29,677 nucleotides of DNA from Clostridia bacterium (GCA_029256365.1 JAQSYB010000014.1:1-29677), one strand, 5' to 3'. Shown: positions 1-8,439, counted from the stretch's first letter. Notes: generated from the letters alone by a model not told the origin. Translations and numbers: made by a program.

Positions 1-15
1 AAGCTTTTGAGCAAT

Positions 16-38
16 AAAAAAAGAGGACTTGCGTCCTC
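16..38 (-). terminator. Intrinsic terminator after dnaB
   Basis: Read on the minus strand, a 6-bp stem GAGGAC/GTCCTC with a 4-base GCAA loop (positions 23-38) is followed by a run of seven T. It begins 4 bases after the dnaB stop codon and ends the minus-strand operon. Confidence 0.85.
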
Positions 39-42
39 CTTG

Positions 43-1377
43 CTATGCATAGGTCTTTTCTTTGTTTGCAAACTTTGTAAATTGTCCTAGCCATACCAAT
101 TCTACAGTACCAGTAGGACCATTTCTCTGCTTAGATATGATTACTTCCCCTATGTTCTTCTTCTCTGTGTCAGGATGATAGTATTCATCACGATATAAGA
201 ACATGATTACGTCAGCATCCTGCTCTATGGCTCCAGACTCTCTCAGGTCAGACATGATTGGGTGATGGTCTGCTCTCATTTCTGGGGCACGAGACAGCTG
301 CGCACAGGCTACTACAGGAACACCTAATTCCTTAGCCAAGCCCTTTAAGGATCTGGATATTTCGGATATCTCCTGCTGTCTGCTATCATATTTTCCATTA
401 CCTGTCATGAGCTGCAGGTAATCTATTAGTATTAAGCCCAAGTTATGCTCTATCTTTAGCTTTCTACATTTTGCTCTCATTTCTGTTATTGAAATAGCTG
501 GCGTATCATCAACAAAGATTGGTGCCTCTGAAAGAGGTCCCATGGCTCTTGCAAGCTTAATCCACTCATCCTCTGTGATGTCTCCAGTTCTCAAGCGTTG
601 TGAGTCTATTAAAGCCTCCGCACACAGAATTCTCTGAGTCAGCTGCTCCTTTGACATTTCCAAGCTGAATATTGCAGTAGCAACTTTGTCTCTTATCCCC
701 GCTTGCTGCACCATATTTAATATGAAGGAAGTCTTCCCCATGGAAGGTCTCGCTGCTACCAACACCAAGTCTGCCTTTTGTAAACCAGAAAGCATTTCAT
801 CTAAGTCGTTGAAGCCTGTAGAAACCCCGGTAATCTTACCTTTATTAAGGTACAGCTCTTCTATTTTATCAAAGTTTGAATTTAGTATCTTCTTTATATG
901 AACAAATCCCTGCGTAGATCTATTCAATGAAATATCAAAGATACTCTTCTCAGCCATATCTATTACATTGCTTACTTCCTCTGAAGCTTCGTAGCTTTTG
1001 CCCATTATTTCATTGGAAGCCTTGATTAATTTTCTTAGCAGCGCTTTTTCTTCTATTATTTTTGCATAATAGCCTACATTGTGGGTGCTGGGCACGATAC
1101 TCATAAGATTTGTAATATAGGTGATTCCGCCTACTGCTTCTAGTGTATTTCTCACCTTTAGCTTTTCCGGCAAGGTAATCAAATCTACAGGTTGTCCCTT
1201 ATCAAAAAGCTCAACAATCGCTTCAAAAAGCTCTTTATGTGCTTCTCTATAGAAATCATCTCCTGACACAAATTCCGTTGCTGTTGTAACGGCCTCCTTG
1301 TCCAGAAGCATAGCGCCCAGAACTGACTGTTCTGCCTCCAAGCTGTTAGGAGGTATTCTTTGTAATCCTTCTACCAT
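43..1377 (-). CDS. dnaB: Replicative DNA helicase DnaB
   Basis: Hexameric 5'-3' helicase that unwinds DNA at the replication fork and recruits primase. The 444 residues match the usual length of bacterial DnaB (called DnaC in Bacillus). The N-terminal helical domain (about 1-100, starting with the typical IPPNSLEAEQSVLG) is followed by a linker and the RecA-like ATPase. Walker A ARPSMGKT is at 209-216, the FSLEM motif near 237-241 and the Walker B-type LILIDYLQLM near 316-325; the QLSRAPE and LRESGAIEQDADV motifs are also present. The ATG is preceded by GGGGAG at 7 bases. It is the last gene of the minus-strand operon, 17 bases after lonC. All key motifs are present and nothing looks odd. Confidence 0.97.
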   Translation of the reverse strand: MVEGLQRIPPNSLEAEQSVLGAMLLDKEAVTTATEFVSGDDFYREAHKELFEAIVELFDKGQPVDLITLPEKLKVRNTLEAVGGITYITNLMSIVPSTHNVGYYAKIIEEKALLRKLIKASNEIMGKSYEASEEVSNVIDMAEKSIFDISLNRSTQGFVHIKKILNSNFDKIEELYLNKGKITGVSTGFNDLDEMLSGLQKADLVLVAARPSMGKTSFILNMVQQAGIRDKVATAIFSLEMSKEQLTQRILCAEALIDSQRLRTGDITEDEWIKLARAMGPLSEAPIFVDDTPAISITEMRAKCRKLKIEHNLGLILIDYLQLMTGNGKYDSRQQEISEISRSLKGLAKELGVPVVACAQLSRAPEMRADHHPIMSDLRESGAIEQDADVIMFLYRDEYYHPDTEKKNIGEVIISKQRNGPTGTVELVWLGQFTKFANKEKTYA

Positions 1378-1394
1378 ATCCTCACTCCCCGCAA

Positions 1395-3059
1395 CTACTG
1401 TTTTGCCTGTTCAAATATAAAATCTATGACCTCTTGAATATTGCCTGCTGTTATGATGTTTATACCATCCATACCTATGGCATCTTCTCTGTTTTCCTCA
1501 GGTATTATTACATTCTGAAAGCCATGTCTCTTGGCTGCAAAAACCTTTTCTCTAATTCCACCTACAGCCTTGATGTTTCCTCTAATGGATATCTCTCCGG
1601 TGATGCAGGTGTCCATTCTTGCAGGTATATTCATCAATGCAACCTTGCCGCCTTCATCTTCTCTATCAAAACAAACAGCCTCCAGCTCCAGTACACTGCC
1701 GAGATAGCCATTTACTCCGAGACCATTTATCTTACCTGTTTCAAGCTCTTGACTGCTTTTATTCTTGTTTACTGTCACCAGTCTGCTTTTCGATATTACC
1801 TCTTTTACTGTTTCTGAGGTGATTTCTATGCCTGTACTTGTCCCAGATTTGCTTACAGCATTGCTGTAGCAATCCGCAAGAATATTCACTGCTTTTCTAG
1901 CTTCATAGGTGTAGCTGCTGATATAAGCAGCATCCTCACTGCTTATTTTTACATCCAGCTTTTCTGCACTGTTTTGTACAATTTGTGTTATATCTGTGCT
2001 ATCCAAGGGATTGAAGTATATTTCTGCACACCTTGAACGAAGGGCGGGGTTTATTTCCTCTGGGGATCTTGTTGTTGCACCTATCAGCACAAAATCTGCC
2101 GGAGCGCCCTCTTCGAAAAGCTTTTTTATATACAAAGGAACCCCATCATTGTTTACGTCATAATAAGATGAGTCAAAGTTTACTTTCTTGTCCTCCAAGA
2201 CCTTGAGCAGCTTGTTCTGGAACATGATGTCCAGCTCTCCTATTTCATCAATAAAAAGAACTCCTCCATGAGCTTCTGTAACAAGCCCCGGCTTTGGCTC
2301 TGGTACGCCCAGCTCTGCCAACTCTTTTTTTGCTCCTTGATAAATCGGGTCATGCACCGATCCCAAAAGTGGATTCACTGACTCTCTTGGGTCCCATCTC
2401 AGGGTAGTAGCATCTACTTCTACGAATTTGGCATTCTCCAAAAAAGGAGTAAATGCCTTGGTCTTGGCTATGCTTAATGCGATTCTTGCTGCTGTTGTTT
2501 TGCCTACTCCAGGAGGTCCATATAGAATGACATGCTGTGGAAAAGGCGAAGCAATCTTAGATATCAGAGAGCTTACCGAATCCTGCTGTCCTATTATTTC
2601 ATCTTGTATTTTGGGTCGCATCACATCAAGTATTGTTTTTGACAGCTTAATATTTTTCATTTTCTCTAGCTCTGCAAATTTTTTGAGAGTGGTAGCATTC
2701 TCTACTCCGGTATGTTTCTTTAATACCTGAAGCTTCATTTCCTCCAGATATTCCTTTTCTCTCTTTTGCATTAAATCAATTACTTCTTTTTTGATGCCTT
2801 CTTCGATATATTTTCTAGCTGCAACATCGGACAATCTATTTCGCATTTTTTCCATTAGTATGTCTATTTGGCTGTCATCCTGGTGTTTCAAGCTGTTTCT
2901 ACCAAAAATGATCTCATGAAGTGCATGAATCTTTTGTGTTTCATCTGCTATGCTGTCTAGTCCTTTGGTCTTTTCTACTGGATATAGCTTTTTTGTATAG
3001 TCAATTAGTACGTCAACTGCTTGATTGCTGCTGTATATAGAGCTGCGATCCTGACCCAC
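1395..3059 (-). CDS. lonC: LonC-type Lon family AAA+ protein lacking the catalytic-serine segment
   Basis: Resembles the spore-lineage Lon proteins LonB/LonC, ATP-dependent proteases of endospore formers. The N-terminal helical region (1-150) precedes an AAA+ domain with Walker A GPPGVGKT at 181-188, Walker B VLFIDE at 267-272 and sensor/arginine-finger segments GATTR and RSRC. The Lon protease domain begins at about 445 but is incomplete. After KVALMN (473-477 region) the sequence goes directly to PARMDTCITGEISIRG, which in LonB/LonC follows the GPSAG serine motif. About 70 residues are therefore absent, including the catalytic serine; the partner lysine (GGIREK, K505) remains. The 554-residue length compares with about 630 expected for LonC. 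The frame is open throughout. Start is GTG, with AGGGG upstream. It may be a peptidase-dead unfoldase, a decaying gene or a sequence error. It lies between rplI and dnaB. Confidence 0.88.
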   Translation of the reverse strand: MGQDRSSIYSSNQAVDVLIDYTKKLYPVEKTKGLDSIADETQKIHALHEIIFGRNSLKHQDDSQIDILMEKMRNRLSDVAARKYIEEGIKKEVIDLMQKREKEYLEEMKLQVLKKHTGVENATTLKKFAELEKMKNIKLSKTILDVMRPKIQDEIIGQQDSVSSLISKIASPFPQHVILYGPPGVGKTTAARIALSIAKTKAFTPFLENAKFVEVDATTLRWDPRESVNPLLGSVHDPIYQGAKKELAELGVPEPKPGLVTEAHGGVLFIDEIGELDIMFQNKLLKVLEDKKVNFDSSYYDVNNDGVPLYIKKLFEEGAPADFVLIGATTRSPEEINPALRSRCAEIYFNPLDSTDITQIVQNSAEKLDVKISSEDAAYISSYTYEARKAVNILADCYSNAVSKSGTSTGIEITSETVKEVISKSRLVTVNKNKSSQELETGKINGLGVNGYLGSVLELEAVCFDREDEGGKVALMNIPARMDTCITGEISIRGNIKAVGGIREKVFAAKRHGFQNVIIPEENREDAIGMDGINIITAGNIQEVIDFIFEQAKQ

Positions 3060-3073
3060 GGTATTTCCCCTTC

Positions 3074-3520
3074 CTATTCAGCTGATATGGTAATTTTTAC
3101 TTTAGCAGTAACCTCAGGATACACCTTAATTTCCGCTTGGTATGTTCCCAAAACCTTTATCGTCTCATTTATCACTATTTTCTTTTTATCTATGTCAATC
3201 TTGTGCTTTGATTTTATAATTTCTGCTATGTCCTTATTTGTAATGGAACCAAAAAGCTTACCATTCTCACCTGTTTTACTCTTTATATTAATTTCTATTT
3301 TGTTTAATTTATCGGCAAGATCTTTGGCCGCCTGTAGTTCCATATTCTTCTTATTGGCTACAGAGCTCTTTTTGTCTGCAATTGTCTTTAATGCGCCTTC
3401 TGTTGCTTCTACAGCTGCCTTTCTTGGAAATAAGAAGTTCCTTGCATAGCCATCGCTTACATTCACCATTGTGTCTTTTTTTCCTAAATCCTTCACATCT
3501 TGTAATAATATTACCTTCAT
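3074..3520 (-). CDS. rplI: Large ribosomal subunit protein bL9
   Basis: bL9 binds 23S rRNA near the L1 stalk base and helps maintain reading-frame fidelity. The 148 residues match the family length. The N-terminal signature is present (MKVILLQDVKDLGKKD, then the GYARNFLFPRKAA motif at about 24-37), followed by the long connecting helix rich in K/E/A (about 45-75) and the C-terminal rRNA-binding domain with LFGSIT. The ATG immediately follows the gdpP stop codon with no spacer, so its Shine-Dalgarno GGAAGGTG lies inside the gdpP coding end and the two are probably translationally coupled. Confidence 0.97.
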   Translation of the reverse strand: MKVILLQDVKDLGKKDTMVNVSDGYARNFLFPRKAAVEATEGALKTIADKKSSVANKKNMELQAAKDLADKLNKIEINIKSKTGENGKLFGSITNKDIAEIIKSKHKIDIDKKKIVINETIKVLGTYQAEIKVYPEVTAKVKITISAE

Positions 3521-5518
3521 TTATCTTTCACCTTCCTTTAAATATTCCTCTACTGCTGCTTTTATTTTATTTATGCTTTCTTCTATAGAGATACCAGGCA
3601 GCTGAGCTCCCGCTACTGTTAAATGGCCTCCGCCCCCTAGCTTTTCTAAAACAATTTGTACATTGATGTCACCTAAGGATCTTCCACTGATAAATACATC
3701 ATCGTTTACCTGTGACAATACAAAGGATGCATTGATACCCTTTATGTTCAACAACTCATCTGCCGCTTGCGCCGCAACCAAGGCTGGAGACTTTGCATCA
3801 CGGGGTATTGTTGATATCGCTATATTGCTTTTGAACATTGTAGCACTCTTTACCACACCTGCACGGGTCAGGAAGGTTTCCATATCATCCTGGAACAGCT
3901 GTCTTGTTAAGGTTGTATCTGCTCCCACTCTTCGCAGGAAGGATGCTGCCTCAAAGGTTCTAACTCCAGTCTGGAAGGAAAAGTTCTTGGTATCTATGAA
4001 TATGCCTGCCAGCAGGGCTTCTGCTTCAATTTGCTTGATCTTAGACTTTTCAAACATGTATTGAAGAATCTCAGTCACCAGCTCACTGGTTGATGAGGCA
4101 TATGGCTCAATATATGTTATTACCGCATTGTCTATAAATTCTGTACCTCTTCTATGATGGTCTATTACCACTACTCTTTCTGTCTTTTCCAGCAATTGCT
4201 TGCACTCTGTAAATCCTGGTCTATGAACATCTACCACTACCAACAATGTGTTTCTTGTACAATTCTGCATCGCTTCCTGTGAGCTTACAAATACACCATT
4301 GTATTCCTCATCTTCCTCCAGCTCAGTCCAGAGATTTGCTATTGCTGCATTTACCTTGTTCAGTACGATATTTACCTCTTTATTTAAGTTTTTACAGCAT
4401 CTATATATTCCCAATGCTGAGCCCATGCAATCCAAATCTGGCATTTCATGACCAAGTATAATCACATTATCGGATTGCTCAATGAGCTGTTTTAGGGCAT
4501 AAGCGATGACTCTCGCTTTTACACGGGTACGCTTTTCTACAGCTTTTGTCTTTCCGCCATAGAAGGACAGCTTATCATTGTCCTTGACAACTGCTTGATC
4601 TCCCCCACGGCCCAAAGCGATATCCATAGCGCTGTGGCTGAGTTTTTGCAGCTCATCAATTGTTTTTCCATTTACACCTACCCCGATACTGATGGTAATA
4701 GGTATTCTATTGCCTGAATTAATTTCACGAATAGAGTCTAGAATATCAAAGCGTTTTTCCTCTATTTCGGTTAATTGTTTATGTGTAAAATGCAGTATAT
4801 ATTCACCATTTGAGTATTTCTGTATCGAAGCATGACAGGTAGCTGCCCAGGCTTTGATTCTTCTGTCTATCTCAGCAATTACAGCAGGCTTTGCCAGTTC
4901 ATCAATATCCTTCAGCACCTCTTCATAGTTATCTATCATAAGCGTAGCAATGACTGCTTTTTCATCATTGTATCTGTTTTTTATTTCGATATAATCTGTT
5001 TTTTCTACTAAGTACATGATGATTATATTTCTTTTGGCACTACTTTCCTTGATATCAATCAAATTGCAGTATACATCATAATATCTGTCTTTGATATTGA
5101 TGTTTTTGAACTCCTCTGTGCCATTTTTTAATATTCTTCCTAGATCAACACCACCCAAATAATTGGAAAGGCGTTTGTCTAGTATGTACTCACCCTGAAA
5201 TATATTAGAAAAAATCATATTGTACCAGTTAATAAAGCCTTCCTCATCCACGATAACCAAGGGAAATGGGATATTGAGTACGGCATTCTTGGTTGCGATA
5301 TCAACACTTTCAGAAAGATTCTCTATATAGTGCCGCAGTTCTTCCTTGTTGCGGGTTGCTGTTCTCATATTGTGTATGACAAGGTATAGCAGCACCAATA
5401 TTCCTGCCAAACCTAGTCTGTAATCATAAAGGCCTATTATTAATACAGAAACCGCAATAATCCAAAGATATAAATTGGTATCTTTGGTTAAGGCTCCTGA
5501 AAACTTCCGTAGCTTCAT
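3521..5518 (-). CDS. gdpP: Cyclic-di-AMP phosphodiesterase GdpP-like (DHH/DHHA1)
   Basis: Membrane-bound hydrolase of c-di-AMP, a second messenger controlling potassium and cell-wall homeostasis. Order in the 665 residues: two membrane helices at about 17-50, a PAS-like sensor (about 75-170), a degenerate GGDEF-like domain (about 185-315), then the DHH phosphoesterase. Metal-binding motifs are visible: GHEMPDLD at 356-363, VVVD at 427-430, DHH at 453-455 and GIFID at 505-509. The DHHA1 domain carries GGGGH at 628-632. Domain order and length match Bacillus GdpP (YybT). The start ATG overlaps the previous stop as ATGA, with GGAGG 6 bases upstream, indicating coupling to the DUF2232 gene. All catalytic motifs are present. 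Confidence 0.94.
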   Translation of the reverse strand: MKLRKFSGALTKDTNLYLWIIAVSVLIIGLYDYRLGLAGILVLLYLVIHNMRTATRNKEELRHYIENLSESVDIATKNAVLNIPFPLVIVDEEGFINWYNMIFSNIFQGEYILDKRLSNYLGGVDLGRILKNGTEEFKNINIKDRYYDVYCNLIDIKESSAKRNIIIMYLVEKTDYIEIKNRYNDEKAVIATLMIDNYEEVLKDIDELAKPAVIAEIDRRIKAWAATCHASIQKYSNGEYILHFTHKQLTEIEEKRFDILDSIREINSGNRIPITISIGVGVNGKTIDELQKLSHSAMDIALGRGGDQAVVKDNDKLSFYGGKTKAVEKRTRVKARVIAYALKQLIEQSDNVIILGHEMPDLDCMGSALGIYRCCKNLNKEVNIVLNKVNAAIANLWTELEEDEEYNGVFVSSQEAMQNCTRNTLLVVVDVHRPGFTECKQLLEKTERVVVIDHHRRGTEFIDNAVITYIEPYASSTSELVTEILQYMFEKSKIKQIEAEALLAGIFIDTKNFSFQTGVRTFEAASFLRRVGADTTLTRQLFQDDMETFLTRAGVVKSATMFKSNIAISTIPRDAKSPALVAAQAADELLNIKGINASFVLSQVNDDVFISGRSLGDINVQIVLEKLGGGGHLTVAGAQLPGISIEESINKIKAAVEEYLKEGER

Positions 5519-6516
5519 TGCACACCTCCATGGATGTTTCTATCTAGTCTTCTTACATTTGCCGTCAGGTCAAACATTCCTATAAACGGAAATATAAATT
5601 TTAGTGTCAACAAAAGGGTCCCTATAAATAATATGATTAGCGGCTTTGGTATCTCATACTTCAGCCCTGCTTTTTCAGCAAAATGCGTGACAACGGATAA
5701 TCCAAGCAATCCATAAACAAACATGATTAATGGAAGCAAATTTGTATAAATATATTGTACAGAAGCTATCTTGATAAAGCCTAATCCTAGTGTTATTGCT
5801 GTAATAATCAGCATTGGAACCTTTTGCTTTTCATTTAATCTCCATTCAGAGAATCTTCTTATATCTTCAATGTGGTAGCCCATTCTTCGTAATATCAATC
5901 TAACAAGCTTAAAGTTGATAAAGGCTACAAATATGCCGCCTAAAATCACCACTGCGGGCAAAGTAGATATTGCCCCTTCAATCGACGCACTAAATTTATC
6001 CATAAGCTCCATGACAACCGTTTCGTCAACTCCCAGCTGTCTGTATATTTCAGTTGCACTTTGAAACATATCTATCAAATACCTGCTATAATCGTCTATA
6101 GCTTTCCCAAGATTCAATAGGAGCTCAAGGGCACTCTTTCCAAACAACATTTCCAGCATGAGCACGAATTCTAATATCGCTGTAAATGCAAATATCAGTC
6201 CCCCTACAAGTATGGTTGTATAAGGGCTTGCATTTCTCTTCATCATCAAACCTATCATCGCTCCTGGCAAAGCATATACCATGAGTAATATTAAGGCTAT
6301 GATGGGGTTAACCAGAAGTCCAATAATAGCAGCAGCAACCACAGCGGATAGAATACTTGTCTTGAAGTCATTTCTATAACCTACTAATATGATCGGAACA
6401 GGCCAAAACATAGCAATCATTCCAACAATGGGCACATTATAGGCAATCCCCACTATTGCAGTCAATGCTGCTAGTATAGCGCCTTCTACCAAAGCACGGG
6501 CATTCATAGTCCTCAT
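5515..6516 (-). CDS. DUF2232 (YybS-like) polytopic membrane protein
   Basis: Predicted integral membrane protein of 333 residues with about eight hydrophobic segments and few polar loops, the longest running about 125-175. It resembles the DUF2232/YybS family, which in Firmicutes sits directly upstream of gdpP and rplI as here; its function is not established, though the fold recalls ECF-type substrate-binding membrane components. I chose the ATG at 6516 because AGGGG lies 5 bases upstream. An in-frame GTG at 6522 sits too close to that Shine-Dalgarno, and a further ATG at 6507 is possible. The stop overlaps the gdpP start by 4 bases. Confidence 0.82.
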   Translation of the reverse strand: MRTMNARALVEGAILAALTAIVGIAYNVPIVGMIAMFWPVPIILVGYRNDFKTSILSAVVAAAIIGLLVNPIIALILLMVYALPGAMIGLMMKRNASPYTTILVGGLIFAFTAILEFVLMLEMLFGKSALELLLNLGKAIDDYSRYLIDMFQSATEIYRQLGVDETVVMELMDKFSASIEGAISTLPAVVILGGIFVAFINFKLVRLILRRMGYHIEDIRRFSEWRLNEKQKVPMLIITAITLGLGFIKIASVQYIYTNLLPLIMFVYGLLGLSVVTHFAEKAGLKYEIPKPLIILFIGTLLLTLKFIFPFIGMFDLTANVRRLDRNIHGGVQ

Positions 6517-6524
6517 CGTCACCC

Positions 6525-6893
6525 CTACTTTCTGAGCTTTGTCATATACTCTGACAAGTCAGAAAGGTCCCCATACCACTTCTCTGTTTCGTGCTCCTCA
6601 ATCATTCCTATTCTTATCTTTTCCATAATCTTTGAATCAATTACAGCCGCTGCTATACCTAATCTTTTTCCGAGAAGATATGTGACAAGTATAAGATTTG
6701 CCAGTATGTCTACAAGAACCTCTTGCCCTACCTTAGTACCCTTTATCAAATTCTGATAAAGGGCCGCTACACCTGTAAGCAGCTCACTTTTTAGAAACTC
6801 AATTACTCTAATATTTTTTGTTATATCGGTATCCTGGTTAAACAAAATATCCACCCCCGAATTTTTCTTGTAACCTATATGTATTCGTTCCAT
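6525..6893 (-). CDS. MazG-like family protein
   Basis: Small all-helical protein of 122 residues similar to the MazG-like family found next to ribosomal genes in Clostridia. The pattern of a helical core ending in EVLVDILANLILVTYLLGKRLG, an acidic/hydrophobic helix like the nucleotide pyrophosphohydrolase helix of MazG, supports this. However, the classic EExxE metal-binding set is not evident, so enzyme activity is doubtful. The ATG at 6893 (MERIHIG) is preferred over an in-frame TTG at 6902: the AGGAG motif is 9 bases from the ATG but only 1 base from the TTG. It is the first gene of the operon that continues through gdpP to dnaB. Confidence 0.72.
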   Translation of the reverse strand: MERIHIGYKKNSGVDILFNQDTDITKNIRVIEFLKSELLTGVAALYQNLIKGTKVGQEVLVDILANLILVTYLLGKRLGIAAAVIDSKIMEKIRIGMIEEHETEKWYGDLSDLSEYMTKLRK

Positions 6894-6948
6894 TTTGAAC
6901 AACTCCTGCCTTGCAACTAGGTAATGAGCGGAGTATGGTCTATTTTAA

Positions 6949-6977
6949 ATATTATCACACATCTATACTTCAAGCAA
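6949..6977 (-). promoter_or_regulatory. Probable sigma-A promoter of the mazG-like/gdpP/dnaB operon
   Basis: On the minus strand, TTGCTT (6972-6977), a 17-base spacer and TAATAT (6949-6954) form a reasonable vegetative promoter. Transcription would start near 6942, leaving a leader of about 49 bases before the MazG-like ATG. It lies between the rpsR terminator and the operon. Confidence 0.55.
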
Positions 6978-7051
6978 CTCATGGGCTTATGCCTGTTTTT
7001 GCAAACAATTCTAATTTATGTTTTATTGATCATCAATTATATGATTTGTTT

Positions 7052-7090
7052 ATAAAAAATAAAAAACCCGATGCAATTACATCGGGTTTT
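7052..7090 (-). terminator. Strong intrinsic terminator after rpsR
   Basis: A perfect 11-bp stem AAAACCCGATG/CATCGGGTTTT (7063-7073 and 7080-7090) with a 6-base loop, followed on the minus strand by a T-rich run. It closes the rpsF-ssb-rpsR transcript. Confidence 0.92.
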
Positions 7091-7100
7091 AAACTCATCA

Positions 7101-7376
7101 TTAATCAGTTGTGAATGGTAAGAATGCTATGTTTCTAGCTCTCTTTATTGCGATTGTTGTTTGTCTTTGATGCTTCGCGCAGTTTCCAGAAATTCTTCTT
7201 GGAATAATCTTTCCTCTTTCGCTAACATATCTTCTTATTTTATTTACATCTTTATAATCGATGTGTTCAACTTTATCTATGCAGAAATTACAAACGCGCT
7301 TCTTAGGTCTTCTCATTTTACCGCCGCCGAAACCGCCTGCGTTTCTTTCTCTGCCGCCTCTTTCTTCTCTTGGCAT
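7101..7376 (-). CDS. rpsR: Small ribosomal subunit protein bS18
   Basis: bS18 binds the 16S rRNA platform as a heterodimer with bS6. The 91 residues have a basic, glycine-rich N-terminal extension (1-24) and then the conserved core with KRVCNFC, the DYKDVNKIRRYVSERGKI segment and the C-terminal IKRARNIAFLPF. Cys29, Cys32, Cys66 and His69 form a CxxC...CxxH set, so this is the zinc-binding (C+) version of S18. The ATG has AGGAGG 8 bases upstream. It is the last gene of the three-gene rpsF-ssb-rpsR operon. Confidence 0.97.
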   Translation of the reverse strand: MPREERGGRERNAGGFGGGKMRRPKKRVCNFCIDKVEHIDYKDVNKIRRYVSERGKIIPRRISGNCAKHQRQTTIAIKRARNIAFLPFTTD

Positions 7377-7395
7377 TTATTTCCCTCCTATCATA

Positions 7396-7800
7396 CTAAA
7401 ATGGTAGATCGTCTTCTTCCTCAGCAGGGTAGAAATCACCAGATTCCTTCCTTGCATCACTACCCGAACCTTTATTGGCATCATTTCCTTTATCTAGGAA
7501 ATGTACTTCATCTGCTATAACCTCTGTTGCAAAATGTCTCTTGCCTTCTTGGTCATCCCAGCTTCTTGTTTGGATTCTACCAGATACAGCAACAAGTCTA
7601 CCTTTTCCGATGTACTTACCGCAGTTTTCTGCAGGTTTACCAAATACAACGACTGGTATAAAGTCAGCATCAGGCTGGCCTTCTTGTTTAAACATTCTAT
7701 TTACCGCTATAGTAAACTTTGCAATAGCTGTTTGATTGTTAGCTGTGTATCTAACCTCGGGGTCCTTTGTTAATCGGCCTACTAACGCAACCTTATTCAT
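7396..7800 (-). CDS. ssb: Single-stranded DNA-binding protein
   Basis: Protects single-stranded DNA and recruits repair and replication proteins. The 134 residues contain the OB fold (about 1-105; MNKVALVGRLTKDPEVRYT at the start, WDD and GRIQTRSW in the core), a short flexible linker rich in G, S, D and K, and the acidic C-terminal interaction tip EEEDDLPF. The length is somewhat short for Firmicutes SsbA because the linker is short. AGGTGG lies 9 bases before the ATG. It sits between rpsF and rpsR, the classical position. Confidence 0.97.
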   Translation of the reverse strand: MNKVALVGRLTKDPEVRYTANNQTAIAKFTIAVNRMFKQEGQPDADFIPVVVFGKPAENCGKYIGKGRLVAVSGRIQTRSWDDQEGKRHFATEVIADEVHFLDKGNDANKGSGSDARKESGDFYPAEEEDDLPF

Positions 7801-7829
7801 ACTAAAGCACCACCTATTTTCATATTAGT

Positions 7830-8108
7830 TTATAATCTTATAGTCATGTTTCTCAAAAGATCTTCAGTTATACCGAATACTCTATCCAATTCCTTTGGAA
7901 CTGCAGTATCAGCTTTATATTTCATGTATACATAGTAGCCTTCACCGATATCATCGATTAAGTATGCAAGCTTTCGCTTACCCCACTCGTCGATTGTTTC
8001 GATTTCGCCATTTGCTTCAACAATACCCTTGAACTTTTCTACAAGAGCTTTTATACCATCTTCTGCAACGGTTGGCTTTAAAATGTAAATCGTTTCATAT
8101 CTATTCAT
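7830..8108 (-). CDS. rpsF: Small ribosomal subunit protein bS6
   Basis: bS6 forms the S6:S18 heterodimer on the 30S platform. The 92 residues from MNRYETIYILKP match the family length, with the ferredoxin-like pattern of IDEWGKRKLAYLID, then GYYVYMKY and a C-terminal GITEDLLRNMTIRL. The frame extends upstream to 8183 but the ATG at 8108 is correct. It starts at the family N terminus and is preceded by GGAGGAGGTG at 7 bases; the upstream extension would translate the structured leader. First gene of the rpsF-ssb-rpsR operon. Confidence 0.96.
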   Translation of the reverse strand: MNRYETIYILKPTVAEDGIKALVEKFKGIVEANGEIETIDEWGKRKLAYLIDDIGEGYYVYMKYKADTAVPKELDRVFGITEDLLRNMTIRL

Positions 8109-8183
8109 AAGTTTCACCTCCTCCCCACGGACTAACGGCCCTACCACTCGGGATAGAGCAGGGATATTTGCGTTTCCACGCAT
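8109..8183 (-). ncRNA. Structured rpsF leader, candidate S6:S18 autoregulatory element
   Basis: The 75 bases between the predicted start of transcription and rpsF are GC-rich compared with neighbouring spacers and can fold. First comes a 5-bp hairpin TGCGT/ACGCA with a GNRA-type GGAA loop (8169-8182). A longer hairpin follows, with CCCT pairing AGGG around a loop containing CCGAGTGG. The CCG and GTGG in that loop resemble the S6:S18 binding region of 16S rRNA (ACCGGUGGC), as in known rpsF leaders. This is an inference by eye; a covariance-model search would decide. Confidence 0.5.
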
Positions 8184-8189
8184 TTAAGT

Positions 8190-8218
8190 ATTATATCACT
8201 GTGTCAAGCATTAATCAA
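8190..8218 (-). promoter_or_regulatory. Sigma-A promoter of rpsF-ssb-rpsR
   Basis: On the minus strand, TTGATT (8213-8218), exactly 17 bases, then TATAAT (8190-8195). Transcription would begin near 8183, giving a leader of about 75 bases that matches the extent of the structured segment. A better -35 hexamer TTGACA lies in between but only 6 bases from the -10, so it cannot be used with it. Confidence 0.75.
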
Positions 8219-8226
8219 CTATTTTA

Positions 8227-8439
8227 TTAAACGTTTTCAAGGTTTTCCGCGGATTTAATCACTTTTTTGACTGATTTTTCAAATTTCGGACGTGGCAGCA
8301 TAACAATTCTGCTGCAGCCTAAACACTTTATCTTAAAATCTGCCCCCACTCTTATTACTTCCCACTGCTTGCTGCCGCATGGATGCTCCTTTTTTGTTTC
8401 TACAACATCGCCTAAATTAAACTGCTTGGGATAATACAC
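8227..8439 (-). CDS. DUF951 family small protein (YyzM-like)
   Basis: A 70-residue protein matching DUF951, a family commonly found between mscS-type and rpsF genes in Firmicutes; its function is unknown. It begins with the typical FNLGDVVETKKEHPCGS pattern, followed by WEVIRVGADFKIKCLGCSRIVMLPR. The cysteines at about 21, 40 and 43 may contribute to a partial zinc site. The start is GTG, with AGGAGG 7 bases upstream. The gene follows the MscS-type gene by 49 bases on the same strand, and the rpsF promoter lies directly after its stop. Confidence 0.88.
   Translation of the reverse strand: MYYPKQFNLGDVVETKKEHPCGSKQWEVIRVGADFKIKCLGCSRIVMLPRPKFEKSVKKVIKSAENLENV

Noticed and set aside
3021..3449. 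Plus-strand ORF over rplI and the start of lonC
   Set aside because: It is antisense to conserved genes, lacks a ribosome-binding site and resembles no protein; many similar shadow frames were discarded.
8196..8207. TTGACA as the rpsF -35 box
   Set aside because: It lies only 6 bases from the TATAAT; TTGATT at 17 bases is the workable pair.
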